Below, one piece after another: positions 34,326-43,634 of a DNA stretch of 55,090 nt. A model generated the notes under the pieces. It ran no database searches, was not told where the DNA came from, and was given only the letters and a program-made list of their open reading frames with translations. The position numbers were made by a program, and so were the translations under genes. The stretch is from Flavobacteriaceae bacterium (GTDB lineage Bacteria; Bacteroidota; Bacteroidia; Flavobacteriales; Flavobacteriaceae): the NCBI GenBank assembly GCA_002694465.1, contig NZMG01000009.1, forward strand, positions 1-55,090, in the 5' to 3' direction. Numbering within the stretch: position 1 is the stretch's first letter; every line of letters begins with the position of its first letter.

Positions 34326-35611
34326 ATTTTCCGCTTAGCATCAAACTGTTCCATATAATCTGCGATTCTGCGTAAGAATGATCCTGCTAAATATCCATCC
34401 ACAATTCTGTGATCGAATGAAAGCGAGAGATACATCATACTTCGTATTTCAATGGTATCGCCCTCTACTTTTTCTATTACTTCGGCACGTTTTTTAATGA
34501 TTCCCGTGGCCAAAATAGCGGCCTCAGGCTGATTAATAATGGGTGTACCCATCAAACTTCCGAAGGTTCCCACATTACTGATGGTAAAGGTACTTCCCTT
34601 AGTTTCATCTGCCGTTAACTTTCCATCACGTCCCTTTTGGACCAATTCATTGGTGGCCGAAGCCAATTCTTTAAGGGATTTTTTATTGGCATTTCTAACA
34701 ACAGGAACTATTAAATTTCCTGAAGGCAGCGCTGTTGCCATCCCTATATGAATATCCTCTTTTACAATAATGTTTTTACCATCCATCGAGGAATTAATCA
34801 AGGGATAATCTTCAATTGCTTTTGCAACACATTCAATAAATAACGGCGTAAATGTGAGCTTTTCGTTATATTTTTCCTGAAAATCTGCTTTCACACTGTT
34901 ACGCCATTTTACCATTTCGGTTAGATCGGCCTCCACATAAGCCGTCACGTGCGGTGACGTATGTTTACTGAACACCATGTGGTCTGCAATCATCTGACGC
35001 ATACGATCCATTTCCACCACTTTCCCAGTGCCTTTATCAAATTTTAAATCGGGGATTTTAAATCCATTATTTTGAGATACAGGCTGTGCAAATTTGAAGG
35101 GTCTCCCTTCCACAATATAATTCATCACGTCACTTTTCCTGAGTCTGCCATCATTCCCCGAAGCAGGAATACGGGCTAATTCTTCATAACTTATATGGTG
35201 TTCTTTAGCAATACTCTCCACCAATGGCGAAATGAATACATTTTCATTTACTTTAAATGCTTTTGAACTTTCTTTAGACTTGGAAAGTTTTGAGGTTGCA
35301 GAAACTTTTTTAACTGTTACAGTAGATTTCTTTATTTCTTTTGAAAGCATGTTGCTTTTTGGAATTGCTCCGTCACTATCAATAATGGCAATTGGTGCAC
35401 CAATTTCCACCACTTCATTTTGCTTATATAATAACTCGACAATGGTCCCTGAAATAGTAGAGGGCACTTCGCTATCAACTTTATCGGTTGCGACTTCCAG
35501 AAGAATTTCATCAACTTCAATAGTGTCTCCTACGCTTTTAAACCATTTTATAATGGCAGCTTCGGTGATACTTTCGCCCAATCGCGGCATAGTAAATTCT
35601 ACATGTGGCAT
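34322..35611 (-). CDS. 2-oxoacid dehydrogenase E2 (dihydrolipoyl acyltransferase)
   Basis: The 429-residue protein has one N-terminal lipoyl domain with the lipoylated lysine K44 in VATDKVDSEVPS. A linker rich in K and S follows, then a peripheral subunit-binding domain (about 130-168, SPLVESIAKEHHISYEELARI). The catalytic domain follows (about 200-425), with the HxxxD motif in LSFDHRIVDG. It passes acyl groups from E1-lipoate to CoA. The start overlaps the paaY stop by one base (TAATG) and its own stop overlaps the E1 start. The gene order implies co-expression with phenylacetate catabolism. Confidence 0.92.
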   Translation of the reverse strand: MPHVEFTMPRLGESITEAAIIKWFKSVGDTIEVDEILLEVATDKVDSEVPSTISGTIVELLYKQNEVVEIGAPIAIIDSDGAIPKSNMLSKEIKKSTVTVKKVSATSKLSKSKESSKAFKVNENVFISPLVESIAKEHHISYEELARIPASGNDGRLRKSDVMNYIVEGRPFKFAQPVSQNNGFKIPDLKFDKGTGKVVEMDRMRQMIADHMVFSKHTSPHVTAYVEADLTEMVKWRNSVKADFQEKYNEKLTFTPLFIECVAKAIEDYPLINSSMDGKNIIVKEDIHIGMATALPSGNLIVPVVRNANKKSLKELASATNELVQKGRDGKLTADETKGSTFTISNVGTFGSLMGTPIINQPEAAILATGIIKKRAEVIEKVEGDTIEIRSMMYLSLSFDHRIVDGYLAGSFLRRIADYMEQFDAKRKI

Positions 35612-36207
35612 TAGCTTCTTTTAATCTCTTGTAAGGTTTTATAAAAATCTTCTTGTTTCGGTCTATGCTTCGGAATCTCGCGTAAAGGCTCTACTTCCTT
35701 TAACGTTTCGAAGCAATCTTTTGGTAACTGCTGATACAACCTTGTTCCTGCCGTTTTCCAACTAATCATTTCATCGGAAACTTCTTTAATTGCTTTTGCA
35801 GGATTGCCTACGATAAGCTGTCTCGCTTCAAAAATAGTTTCAGCTTTTACAAAACTCATGGCTCCTACAATACATTCATCCCCTATTACTGCATCATCCA
35901 TGATTACACTGTTCATTCCTATCAAACAATTTCGCCCTAGATTAGCTCCGTGAATCACTGCTCCATGACCCACATGAGCACTTTCTTTTAATACAATACT
36001 TTTGCCAGGAAACATATGGATAGTACAGTTTTCCTGAACATTGACCCCGTCTTCCAAAATAATTTCTCCCCAATCACCGCGTATCGCAGCCCCTGGACCT
36101 ATGTAACAGTTTTTACCAATAATTACATTACCAGTAACTGCCGCTAATGGGTGTACAAAGCTTGATTCGTTAACTACGGGAATATGTCCTTTGAAGGAGT
36201 AAATCAT
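35611..36207 (-). CDS. paaY: PaaY-like left-handed beta-helix hexapeptide protein
   Basis: The 198-residue protein has hexapeptide repeats (IGKNCYIGPGAAIRGDWGEI, HVGHGAVIHGANLGRNCLIG) and metal ligands of the gamma-carbonic-anhydrase fold (H in ENCTIHMF, HVGHGAVIHG). PaaY proteins are thioesterases that hydrolyse stalled CoA thioesters formed in the paa pathway. It has the usual ~195-200 residues and lies in a paa operon, so PaaY fits better than a generic gamma-carbonic anhydrase. It overlaps the gene before and after by one base (TAATG). Confidence 0.9.
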   Translation of the reverse strand: MIYSFKGHIPVVNESSFVHPLAAVTGNVIIGKNCYIGPGAAIRGDWGEIILEDGVNVQENCTIHMFPGKSIVLKESAHVGHGAVIHGANLGRNCLIGMNSVIMDDAVIGDECIVGAMSFVKAETIFEARQLIVGNPAKAIKEVSDEMISWKTAGTRLYQQLPKDCFETLKEVEPLREIPKHRPKQEDFYKTLQEIKRS

Positions 36208-36959
36208 TATTTAAATCGTTTCAACGTTTCTTTGGTAAATTCTGAAAGCACCAATCTGCCTGAAATGGCAGCCCTTTCCGCCAATAAGGTATCCCAGTCT
36301 TCTGTACCTGCCCAAAAAGTCTTTTTCATTTCGGTCATCGCTTCAGGATTATAGTTACACAGATTTTCAGCAAATTTTTGAACCGCTTCATCTAAATCTT
36401 CCGTAGTATCAAATACTTGATTATATAGTCCTTTTTGCAAAGCCCAATCCGCTGAATAAAACGTATTGGCATCAATGGCGATTTGAGACATTCCGCTTAA
36501 TCCTAACTTGCGCTGTACAGCTGGCCCCACGACAAAAGGACCTATCCCTACATTTAATTCACTTAACTTAATGGAAGCATATTTAGTTGCCATACAAAAA
36601 TCGGTGGCAGAAGCTAGTCCCACACCACCACCAACAGTTTTTCCTTGAATGCGTCCAATAATAAATTTGGGACATTTGCGCATCGCATTGATGACATTGG
36701 CAAATCCGCTAAAAAAAACTTTCCCAGTGGCCGCATCATTGATGTTTATGAGTTCCTGAAAACTGGCCCCTGCACAAAAAGTTCGGTCGCCTCCACTTTT
36801 TACAATCACTACTTTCACCTCATCATTTTCACCGGCATGGTTAATAGATTCTACTAAAGAAGCTAGTAAATCACCTGGCAAACTATTGTGTTCTGGGTGA
36901 TAAAATTCTATCGTTGAAATCCCATTGTGGGTATGTTGTTTTACGTAGGGTGTTGGCAT
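36207..36959 (-). CDS. enoyl-CoA hydratase/isomerase family protein (PaaF-like role)
   Basis: The 250-residue crotonase-fold protein has the oxyanion-hole region FCAGASFQELI and VGGGVGLASATDFCMATKYA. Of the two catalytic glutamates of classical hydratases, the second is kept (E in KLSELNVGIGP), but the first is replaced by Gly. This pattern is common in LiuC-type hydratases. It sits three bases after paaZ in the paa operon, where a 2,3-dehydroadipyl-CoA hydratase (PaaF) is expected and no other candidate is present. That role is plausible but not proven by sequence. Confidence 0.75.
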   Translation of the reverse strand: MPTPYVKQHTHNGISTIEFYHPEHNSLPGDLLASLVESINHAGENDEVKVVIVKSGGDRTFCAGASFQELININDAATGKVFFSGFANVINAMRKCPKFIIGRIQGKTVGGGVGLASATDFCMATKYASIKLSELNVGIGPFVVGPAVQRKLGLSGMSQIAIDANTFYSADWALQKGLYNQVFDTTEDLDEAVQKFAENLCNYNPEAMTEMKKTFWAGTEDWDTLLAERAAISGRLVLSEFTKETLKRFK

Positions 36960-36961
36960 TT

Positions 36962-39457
36962 TTAAAGTAATTTAAATTGTTCAAAATGATGATTTAAATG
37001 CTTTCTTTCCATTAAATACCATTCAAATTTATTGAGTTCACCAAAGACCACATTCTTGGTTTTGGCGTCTGGGTTATCTTTAAAATACTGAAGATATTCC
37101 TCCCTGGCTTCCAGCAATTTTTCTTTTGCCATTTCTAAATCTGGGTGCTTCAATTCAGACATTTTTGATTTTTCACGTAGCGGAAAATCATACTCTCGCG
37201 GCATTTTATCATAATTATATAAAGTGGAATGTACTTTTTCCAAAATCTTTTCAGGGGTGGCAATTTCAAAATCTTGAATTTCACCCGAAGCAATACGGTA
37301 GGTATATTCCAAATGTTCCACCATATGTTGGGGTGTAAGACTACCCCATTTAGATTTTGAATTTTCAGTAAGTTTGCCTAAACATTCGTTTATTTTTTCG
37401 GAAGTCATTTCAACAAAAACCGTTTGCTTTTTCTGAACCATCGTCAACACAGTAACAATAGCTACCAATTCATCATCCGTATCAAAGACTTCCCCATACC
37501 ATTTTACAATGCCACTAGGCAATTCGGTACCGCGTTGTTCTCGATCAATTTTTTGTTTGCACGTTAAGCGTACATAAATAGTGTCGTTGTGATATAAGGG
37601 TCGAAGAAATCTGCAATCTTCCAATCCGTAATTGGCGGCCACAGGTCCTTTATTAGGATACACAAACAATCCTGCCGCTGCCGCTAAAATAAAATAACCG
37701 TGGGCAGTACGTTTTTCGAAAATACTTCCGTCCAAGGAAGTAATATCGGTATGTGCATAAAAATGATCCCAAGTTAAGTTTGCAAAATTCACGATGTCAC
37801 CATCGGTAATGGTACGTTTGTGGGTTTGTAATGACATTCCTGGCTGAATGTCTTCCCAATGATATTGAAACGGATGTTTTTCGGTTTCTTTATACGCTCC
37901 TTTGGGTTGGTAAATGCCCGTTACTTCAGTTAATGTTGTAGGTGTTCCTTGCACAGCGCAACGTTGCAAATAATGCTTAATTCCACGCATTCCACCCATT
38001 TCTTCACCACCACCAGCGCGACCAGGCCCTCCATGTATTAAAGTAGGTAGTGGAGAACCGTGACCCGTACTTTGTTGGGCATTTTCACGATTTAAAATAA
38101 GAATTCTTCCATGATGTGAAGCGGCATTCACAGTATATTCTTTAGCGAGATTATCATCATAGGTACAAATGGAAGAAACCAAAGAGCCTTTCCCCATATG
38201 GGATAGTTTAATCGCTTCTTCTAAATTTTTATAAGGCATTAGGGTACTCACCGGACCAAAAGCTTCAGTGATATGCGCCGCTTCATTTTTAAGCGGGTTA
38301 TCTTCCCTAAGTAGAATAGGCTTTAAGAATGCTCCTTTTGAAGCATCGGCACCCATGGTTTCCACCTCATCAAAATTTCCATAAACGATATTCGCTGTTT
38401 TGGCTATTTTCTGAATTTGCTCTTTAACCGATTCGCATTGTTTTTTATCCACCAACGCACCCATTCGCACTTCCCGTAAACGAGGATCTCCAATGGTCAC
38501 TTTATCTAATTCTTTTCCAATCGCTATCTGCACAACTTCCACTAATTTTTCCGGTACAATGATACGTCGTATGGCAGTGCATTTTTGTCCTGCTTTTACG
38601 GTCATCTCCTTTCGGACTTCCTTGATGAATAAATCGAATTCTATGGTGCCAGGCTTAGCATCTTCACCTAAAATAGAAGCATTTAAACTATCGGCTTCCA
38701 TGGTAAATGGCACCGATTCTTCTATTAATTGAGGATGGTTTTTCAACAGTCTTCCTGTACTGGCTGAACCCGTAAAAGTTACCACATCTTGCGACTGTAC
38801 AGTATCTAAAATAGTTTTGGCTGTTCCACTAATGAGCTGCAAAGCTCCTTCTGGTAAAATTCCTGAAGCAATAATTTCTTTTACCACCGCTTCGGTTAAA
38901 TAGGCCGTTTGCGGTGCAGGCAGTACAACCGCCGGCATCCCTGCCATCCAGTTGACTGCGCATTTTTCTAACATTCCCCACACTGGGAAATTATAAGCAT
39001 TGATATGAACAGCTACCCCACGTCGAGGCACCATAATATGATGCGCCATAAACCTACCGCCACGAGATAAATCAATGGGATCTCCTTCTACATGATAGGG
39101 CTGATTGGGAAACAGTTTCCTAAGGGATGCATTAGCAAATAAATTTCCAAAACCTCCTTCAATATCTATCCAACTATCAATTTTAGTTGCTCCGGTACGG
39201 TAACTTAATTCATAAAAAGCATCTTTACGTTTGGTAAGATACATGGCTAGTTTCTTGAGCATCAAGCCACGTTCTTGAAACGTCATCTTACGAAGTGTTT
39301 CTCCTTTGTCTCTCCCATATTGAAGTATGGAAGGAATATTTAAACCATCAGCGGTGACATTGGTAAAATGTTCACCCGTTACCGAATCCAAAATAGGAAT
39401 TCCAGCACCTTCTCCTTCAATCCATTTTCCGTTTATATAGTGTTGTACTTTTTTCAT
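36962..39457 (-). CDS. paaZ: PaaZ with C-terminal DUF1569-like (DinB-fold) extension
   Basis: The 831-residue protein is about 150 longer than E. coli PaaZ (681). Residues 1-520 are an aldehyde dehydrogenase domain with nucleophile C293 in AGQKCTAIRR and E in TMEADSLNAS. Residues about 535-680 are a MaoC-type hydratase/hydrolase domain with D and H in TWDHFYAHTD. PaaZ hydrolyses the oxepin-CoA ring and oxidises the resulting aldehyde with NADP+. Residues about 685-831 resemble DUF1569: WGSLTPQHMVEHLEYTYRIA and a His-rich YLMERKHLNHHFEQF, as in DinB-like metal-binding four-helix proteins. The extension is in frame and unbroken. Its role is unknown. Confidence 0.92.
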   Translation of the reverse strand: MKKVQHYINGKWIEGEGAGIPILDSVTGEHFTNVTADGLNIPSILQYGRDKGETLRKMTFQERGLMLKKLAMYLTKRKDAFYELSYRTGATKIDSWIDIEGGFGNLFANASLRKLFPNQPYHVEGDPIDLSRGGRFMAHHIMVPRRGVAVHINAYNFPVWGMLEKCAVNWMAGMPAVVLPAPQTAYLTEAVVKEIIASGILPEGALQLISGTAKTILDTVQSQDVVTFTGSASTGRLLKNHPQLIEESVPFTMEADSLNASILGEDAKPGTIEFDLFIKEVRKEMTVKAGQKCTAIRRIIVPEKLVEVVQIAIGKELDKVTIGDPRLREVRMGALVDKKQCESVKEQIQKIAKTANIVYGNFDEVETMGADASKGAFLKPILLREDNPLKNEAAHITEAFGPVSTLMPYKNLEEAIKLSHMGKGSLVSSICTYDDNLAKEYTVNAASHHGRILILNRENAQQSTGHGSPLPTLIHGGPGRAGGGEEMGGMRGIKHYLQRCAVQGTPTTLTEVTGIYQPKGAYKETEKHPFQYHWEDIQPGMSLQTHKRTITDGDIVNFANLTWDHFYAHTDITSLDGSIFEKRTAHGYFILAAAAGLFVYPNKGPVAANYGLEDCRFLRPLYHNDTIYVRLTCKQKIDREQRGTELPSGIVKWYGEVFDTDDELVAIVTVLTMVQKKQTVFVEMTSEKINECLGKLTENSKSKWGSLTPQHMVEHLEYTYRIASGEIQDFEIATPEKILEKVHSTLYNYDKMPREYDFPLREKSKMSELKHPDLEMAKEKLLEAREEYLQYFKDNPDAKTKNVVFGELNKFEWYLMERKHLNHHFEQFKLL

Positions 39458-39459
39458 AA

Positions 39460-40068
39460 TTAAGCATTCACTTTAATAATTTCTCCATTGATTTTCCCTT
39501 CAATACTTTTCACATACCCATTTATTACTTTTTGCATCGGAACGGGGTCGTGACCTGGAAAATAATCTTTATATTTTTCAAAAGCATCTTCAACCAATCC
39601 AGCTGAAACTACATTGATTCTATGATTTTCGAGTTCTAAAGCAACGGCTTTAACAAAACTATTTATTGCACCATTTACCATAGCTGCACTTGTAGTCATA
39701 TCCACAGGATCATCGGCTAATACTCCAGTTGTTAGGGTGAAGGAGCCTCCCTTATTGAGGAATTTCTTTCCTATACGAACTAAATTAACCTGACCCATTA
39801 ACTTGCTTTTTATTCCTATGTAGAAATCATCTTCTGTTAGGTTATCAAATTTTTCCCATTTTGCTTCTCCTGAAATATTCACAATAGCATCTAATTCAGA
39901 AATTGAACTCAAAGATTTTTCAATTGAATGAATATCCTCCAAATCAATTTTCACATCCCCAGAATTCCTACCACCAATTAAAACTTCATGCTTCTGCTTC
40001 AGATATTCTACTACTTTCTTTCCAATGGTTCCAGAACCGCCTATTACTAATATTTTCATTTTATCCAT
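39460..40068 (-). CDS. short-chain dehydrogenase lacking the canonical Tyr-x-x-x-Lys
   Basis: The 202-residue Rossmann protein has the NAD(P) motif GGSGTIGKKVVEYL (TGxxxGxG-like) and an N-terminal IGGRNSGDVKIDLED suggesting NADP. Where classical SDRs have Ser plus YxxxK, it shows LTTGVLADDPVDMTTSAAMVNGAINSFVKA, so Tyr is missing and the Lys is displaced. The VNVVSAG-like motif NVVSAGLVED is kept. This subgroup of SDRs is widespread but poorly characterised. It is embedded between paaJ and paaZ, overlapping the paaJ stop by eight bases, so it probably acts on a paa intermediate or aromatic aldehyde. The ATG at 40059 is an alternative start. Confidence 0.75.
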   Translation of the reverse strand: MDKMKILVIGGSGTIGKKVVEYLKQKHEVLIGGRNSGDVKIDLEDIHSIEKSLSSISELDAIVNISGEAKWEKFDNLTEDDFYIGIKSKLMGQVNLVRIGKKFLNKGGSFTLTTGVLADDPVDMTTSAAMVNGAINSFVKAVALELENHRINVVSAGLVEDAFEKYKDYFPGHDPVPMQKVINGYVKSIEGKINGEIIKVNA

Positions 40069-41272
40069 TTACATTTTCAATAATCATCGCATATCCTTGT
40101 CCCACCCCTACACACATGGTAATTAAGGCATATTTTTTATTTTGATCTCGCAATTCTAAGGCTGCGGAATACGCAATTCGCGCTCCGGTTACCCCCAATG
40201 GATGTCCAATAGCAATGGAACCGCCATTAGGGTTAATTCGAGGGTCATCATCATGTAATCCCCAGGCTCTAATACAAGCTAATGCCTGAGATGCGAAGGC
40301 CTCATTAAGTTCTATAACGTCCATATCGTCCATCGTTAAGCCTGCTTTGGCAAGGGCTTTATTGCTGGCCTCAACAGGACCAATTCCCATAATACTGGGT
40401 TCTACACCGACCACAGCAGAACTTACAATCCGTGCAATAGGGTTTAAATTGTATTTTGAAACTGCTGCTGAAGAAGCAATAATGGTCGCTGCAGCACCGT
40501 CATTTAAACCTGAACTATTTCCTGCCGTAACACTCCCATCTTTTTTAAAGGCAGGTCGCAATTTTGCTAAGACTTCCTTGGAAGTATTTGATTTTATAAA
40601 CTCATCTTCTGAAAAGATAATAGGATCTTTTTTACGCTGCGGAATTTCCACCGAAACGATTTCCTGTCCTAAACGCCCCGATTGTTGTGCCTTACTTGCC
40701 TTCATCTGACTATAATACGCAAACGCATCTTGATCTTCACGGGAGATGTTATACTTTTCAACCAAATTTTCGGCAGTGTTTCCCATACCATCGGTTCCGT
40801 ACAAATCATGCATTTTTTGATTCACAAACCGCCACCCAAAACTAGAGTCATACATTTTGGCATCGGTTCCAAAAGCCGAAGAAGGCTTTGCAATCACATA
40901 GGGACCACGGGTCATATTTTCAACCCCACCAGCAATAAAGACATCGCCATCTCCTGCTTTAATGGCACGATTGGCATGAATGATCGCTGAGAGTCCACTG
41001 CTGCACAGTCTGTTGACTGTTTCACCGGGTACGGTGAATGGCAACCCTGCCAGCAGCAGCGCCATACGAGCTACATTTCTATTGTCCTCCCCCGCCTGAT
41101 TGGCACAGCCTAAAATGACGTCATCAAAGGTGTCTTTGGGAATATTTGGATTTCGTTTTACGATTTCAGCAATTACAATGGCCGCTAAATCGTCTGTTCG
41201 AACGGCACTTAATGTTCCCTGATAACTCCCAATAGGTGTTCGTATTCCGTCTATGATATATGCTTCTTTCAT
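40061..41272 (-). CDS. paaJ: 3-oxoadipyl-CoA/3-oxo-5,6-dehydrosuberyl-CoA thiolase
   Basis: The enzyme cleaves 3-oxo-5,6-dehydrosuberyl-CoA and 3-oxoadipyl-CoA to acetyl-CoA plus shortened acyl-CoA (succinyl-CoA at the end). I used the ATG at 41272 (403 residues), since the frame extends only to a TTG at 41290. It aligns closely with E. coli PaaJ: YIIDGIRTPIGSYQGTLSAVR, nucleophile Cys in ETVNRLCSSGLSAI, NPNGGSIAIGHPLGVTGARI and ALITMCVGVGQGYAMI, with the second catalytic Cys. It follows paaI by five bases and overlaps the SDR start. Confidence 0.96.
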   Translation of the reverse strand: MKEAYIIDGIRTPIGSYQGTLSAVRTDDLAAIVIAEIVKRNPNIPKDTFDDVILGCANQAGEDNRNVARMALLLAGLPFTVPGETVNRLCSSGLSAIIHANRAIKAGDGDVFIAGGVENMTRGPYVIAKPSSAFGTDAKMYDSSFGWRFVNQKMHDLYGTDGMGNTAENLVEKYNISREDQDAFAYYSQMKASKAQQSGRLGQEIVSVEIPQRKKDPIIFSEDEFIKSNTSKEVLAKLRPAFKKDGSVTAGNSSGLNDGAAATIIASSAAVSKYNLNPIARIVSSAVVGVEPSIMGIGPVEASNKALAKAGLTMDDMDVIELNEAFASQALACIRAWGLHDDDPRINPNGGSIAIGHPLGVTGARIAYSAALELRDQNKKYALITMCVGVGQGYAMIIENVNG

Positions 41273-41277
41273 AAGTT

Positions 41278-41685
41278 TTATTCTTCCCAATCTTTTTGTG
41301 TCCTATAAACAACACCTTTAAATAAGGCAACGAGTTCTTGACCTCTTTTTACTTCAACAATATTAAAGCCTAGCTTCGTTTTTTGTAAATCTAACGTAGC
41401 TTCGGCTGTGAGATAATCTCCTTCTTCTAATGCTTCAATATGATTTACAGATGTTTCAATCGAAACAGCATATTTTCCATGGGTGTTAGCTGTAAATCCA
41501 AAAGCTGTATCGGCTAACGAATAGCTTATCCCCCCATGGGCTTTTTTCATACTGTTCAGCATTTCTTTCCGTATTGTCATTCCTACTTTACATCGTCCCA
41601 CCTCACATTCCAAAATTTCGATACCAAGCCATTGGCTATAGGCATCTTGCGAAAGCATTTTATATGGAATTCTTTCGCCTTTCAT
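41278..41685 (-). CDS. paaI: hydroxyphenylacetyl-CoA thioesterase PaaI
   Basis: The 135-residue hot-dog-fold thioesterase contains the conserved HGG active region in MKKAHGGISYSLADTAFGFTAN, with the catalytic Asp in LADTAF. PaaI releases CoA from dead-end hydroxyphenylacetyl-CoA and rescues the pathway from CoA trapping. The length fits the family. It directly follows paaH (stop at 41686, start 41685) and precedes paaJ by five bases. Confidence 0.95.
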   Translation of the reverse strand: MKGERIPYKMLSQDAYSQWLGIEILECEVGRCKVGMTIRKEMLNSMKKAHGGISYSLADTAFGFTANTHGKYAVSIETSVNHIEALEEGDYLTAEATLDLQKTKLGFNIVEVKRGQELVALFKGVVYRTQKDWEE

Positions 41686-42852
41686 TTAAAAAAAGGTTTT
41701 ATTTTCAAAACTCATTTTCCGCAATAAGGGTGAACATCGATAGCGGTCTTCACGATAGGTTTCATATAAATTATCCATCTGCTCTACGCACCAATCGATT
41801 CCTTTTTCATCTGCCCAAGCCAATAGTCCTTTTGGGTAATTCACCCCTTTGGTCATAGCATAATCTATATCCTGAGCCGAAGCAATCTTCCAAAACAAGG
41901 CATCTGCCGCTTCATTTATTAACATGGCTAAAATTCTTTCAAATATCGTTGCACGGTCTGCTTGAGATTCCTTATTTACATTCTGGATGACTGCATAGCC
42001 GTCTTTGTATTCATAATATCCCTTCCCAGATTTTCTCCCTAACCAACCAGCCTCAGCATATCGTTTTTGCGTAAACGAAGGTTTGTACCGTGGATCGTAG
42101 TAAAAGGCTTCAAAAACTGATTCCGTAACTGTATAATTGACATCATTTCCTATAAAATCCATTAATTCGAAAGGTCCCATACGGAAGCCCCCTAACACTT
42201 TCATAGCGGTATCAATTTCAGCAAAGGAAGCGATTCCCTCTTCATAAATACGTAAAGCCTCTCCATAGAAAGGCCGGGCAACTCTGTTTACAATAAACCC
42301 AGGTGTATCTTTGGCAATTGCCACTGTTTTTCTCCAACTTTTAATTGTTTCTGAAGTGGTTTTTAAAACTTCACTCGATGTTTGAATTGCCGGAATTACC
42401 TCCACCAATTTCATTAATGGCGCTGGGTTAAAAAAATGAATTCCTATACATCGTTCTGAATACTCCAATGCCGAAGCAATGGATGCCACAGACAAGGAAG
42501 AGGTGTTTGTTGCCAAAATGCATTCACTAGAAACGTAGCCTTCCAATTCTTTAAAGACTTTTTGCTTCACTTCAAGATTCTCGACAATGGCTTCAATCAC
42601 CAATTGGGAATCGGACAATTCTTTTAAAGAATTGACATATCGAATGTTATTTTGAATGCTACTTTTTTCAATGCTATCTATTTTGCCTTTTTCTACTAAT
42701 CGAGTCAATATTTTTTCAAGCGATGCTTTTGCTTTATCTAAGGCACCCTGATTTAAATCAAATATTTTAACGATACAACTCGCTGTTGAAGCCACTTGTG
42801 CTATCCCAGATCCCATTGTCCCTGCTCCTATTACTCCTACTCGTTTTATCAT
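41686..42852 (-). CDS. paaH: 3-hydroxyadipyl-CoA dehydrogenase
   Basis: This NAD-dependent 3-hydroxyacyl-CoA dehydrogenase would oxidise 3-hydroxyadipyl-CoA to 3-oxoadipyl-CoA. The 388-residue protein has the Rossmann motif VGVIGAGTMGSGIAQVAS, the catalytic His in CIGIHFFNPAPLMKLVEVI, and a second C-terminal 3HCDH domain (about 300-380, LAMLINEAADALFWKIAS and MTKGVNYPKGLLAWAD). E. coli PaaH is longer (475 residues); the shorter form here lacks part of the second domain repeat, as in many non-enteric paa operons. Its ATG overlaps the paaG stop by one base (TAATG). Confidence 0.93.
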   Translation of the reverse strand: MIKRVGVIGAGTMGSGIAQVASTASCIVKIFDLNQGALDKAKASLEKILTRLVEKGKIDSIEKSSIQNNIRYVNSLKELSDSQLVIEAIVENLEVKQKVFKELEGYVSSECILATNTSSLSVASIASALEYSERCIGIHFFNPAPLMKLVEVIPAIQTSSEVLKTTSETIKSWRKTVAIAKDTPGFIVNRVARPFYGEALRIYEEGIASFAEIDTAMKVLGGFRMGPFELMDFIGNDVNYTVTESVFEAFYYDPRYKPSFTQKRYAEAGWLGRKSGKGYYEYKDGYAVIQNVNKESQADRATIFERILAMLINEAADALFWKIASAQDIDYAMTKGVNYPKGLLAWADEKGIDWCVEQMDNLYETYREDRYRCSPLLRKMSFENKTFF

Positions 42853-43631
42853 TATTTTCCTTTAAAATTAGGCGTTCTTTTTTCTACAAAGGCATTAACG
42901 CCTTCTGCGTAATCTTCACTTTGAGCCGCTTCAATTTGAAGCTTTCCTTCCATGTCTAATTGGTCTTCCAAACTATTGGTCATGGACTTATTGAGCAATC
43001 GTTTGGTCATTCCCAATGCTTTGGTGGGCATTTTTGAAAGGGTCGTCGCTATTTTCTGCACTTCTTCTTCAAAATTTTCGGAAGGAACCACCTTATACAC
43101 CATTCCCAATTTTTCAGCATCTAGTGCCGAAACTTTGTCGCCCAACATCATCAATGCAGATGCTTTCTGAAAACCAATCAGTCGTGGTAAAAAAAAGGTT
43201 CCACCACTGTCGGGAATTAGTCCAATTTTACTAAATGCCTGAATAAAACTTGCATATTCTGAAGCAATCACCACGTCACAAGCCAATGCAATATTGGCGC
43301 CAGCGCCTGCAGCAACGCCATTGACTGCGGCTATAATTGGTTTTTCAATTTTCCGAATTCGGGCAACAATAGGATTGTAATGCTCTTCCAGAATTTTTTT
43401 GAAGCCTGGATTAAGTTCGGGGGAGGTCACCTCCTTCAAATCTTGTCCTGCACAAAAAGCCTTGCCTTTTCCAGATATGACAATGGCTCTAACCGTTGAG
43501 TCCTTTTCACACTTATCCAACTCATCCTGTAACAGCAACGCCATTTCGCGGTTGAAGCTATTAAAGACTTCGGGTCTATTCATTGTTATGGTTGCAATAC
43601 CATTTTGTATTTCATTTATGATACTCTTCAT
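42852..43631 (-). CDS. paaG: 1,2-epoxyphenylacetyl-CoA isomerase
   Basis: The 259-residue crotonase-fold protein matches E. coli PaaG over its length: MNRPEVFNSFNREMALLLQDEL, GKGKAFCAGQDLKEV, VNGVAAGAGANIALACDVVI and the diagnostic AFSKIGLIPDSGGTFFLPRL with the catalytic Asp in IPDSGG. The C-terminus DYAEGVNAFVEKRTPNFKGK also agrees. It opens the epoxide to the oxepin-CoA ring before PaaZ acts. It lies three bases after paaD and overlaps paaH by one base. Confidence 0.95.
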   Translation of the reverse strand: MKSIINEIQNGIATITMNRPEVFNSFNREMALLLQDELDKCEKDSTVRAIVISGKGKAFCAGQDLKEVTSPELNPGFKKILEEHYNPIVARIRKIEKPIIAAVNGVAAGAGANIALACDVVIASEYASFIQAFSKIGLIPDSGGTFFLPRLIGFQKASALMMLGDKVSALDAEKLGMVYKVVPSENFEEEVQKIATTLSKMPTKALGMTKRLLNKSMTNSLEDQLDMEGKLQIEAAQSEDYAEGVNAFVEKRTPNFKGK

Positions 43632-43634
43632 AAT

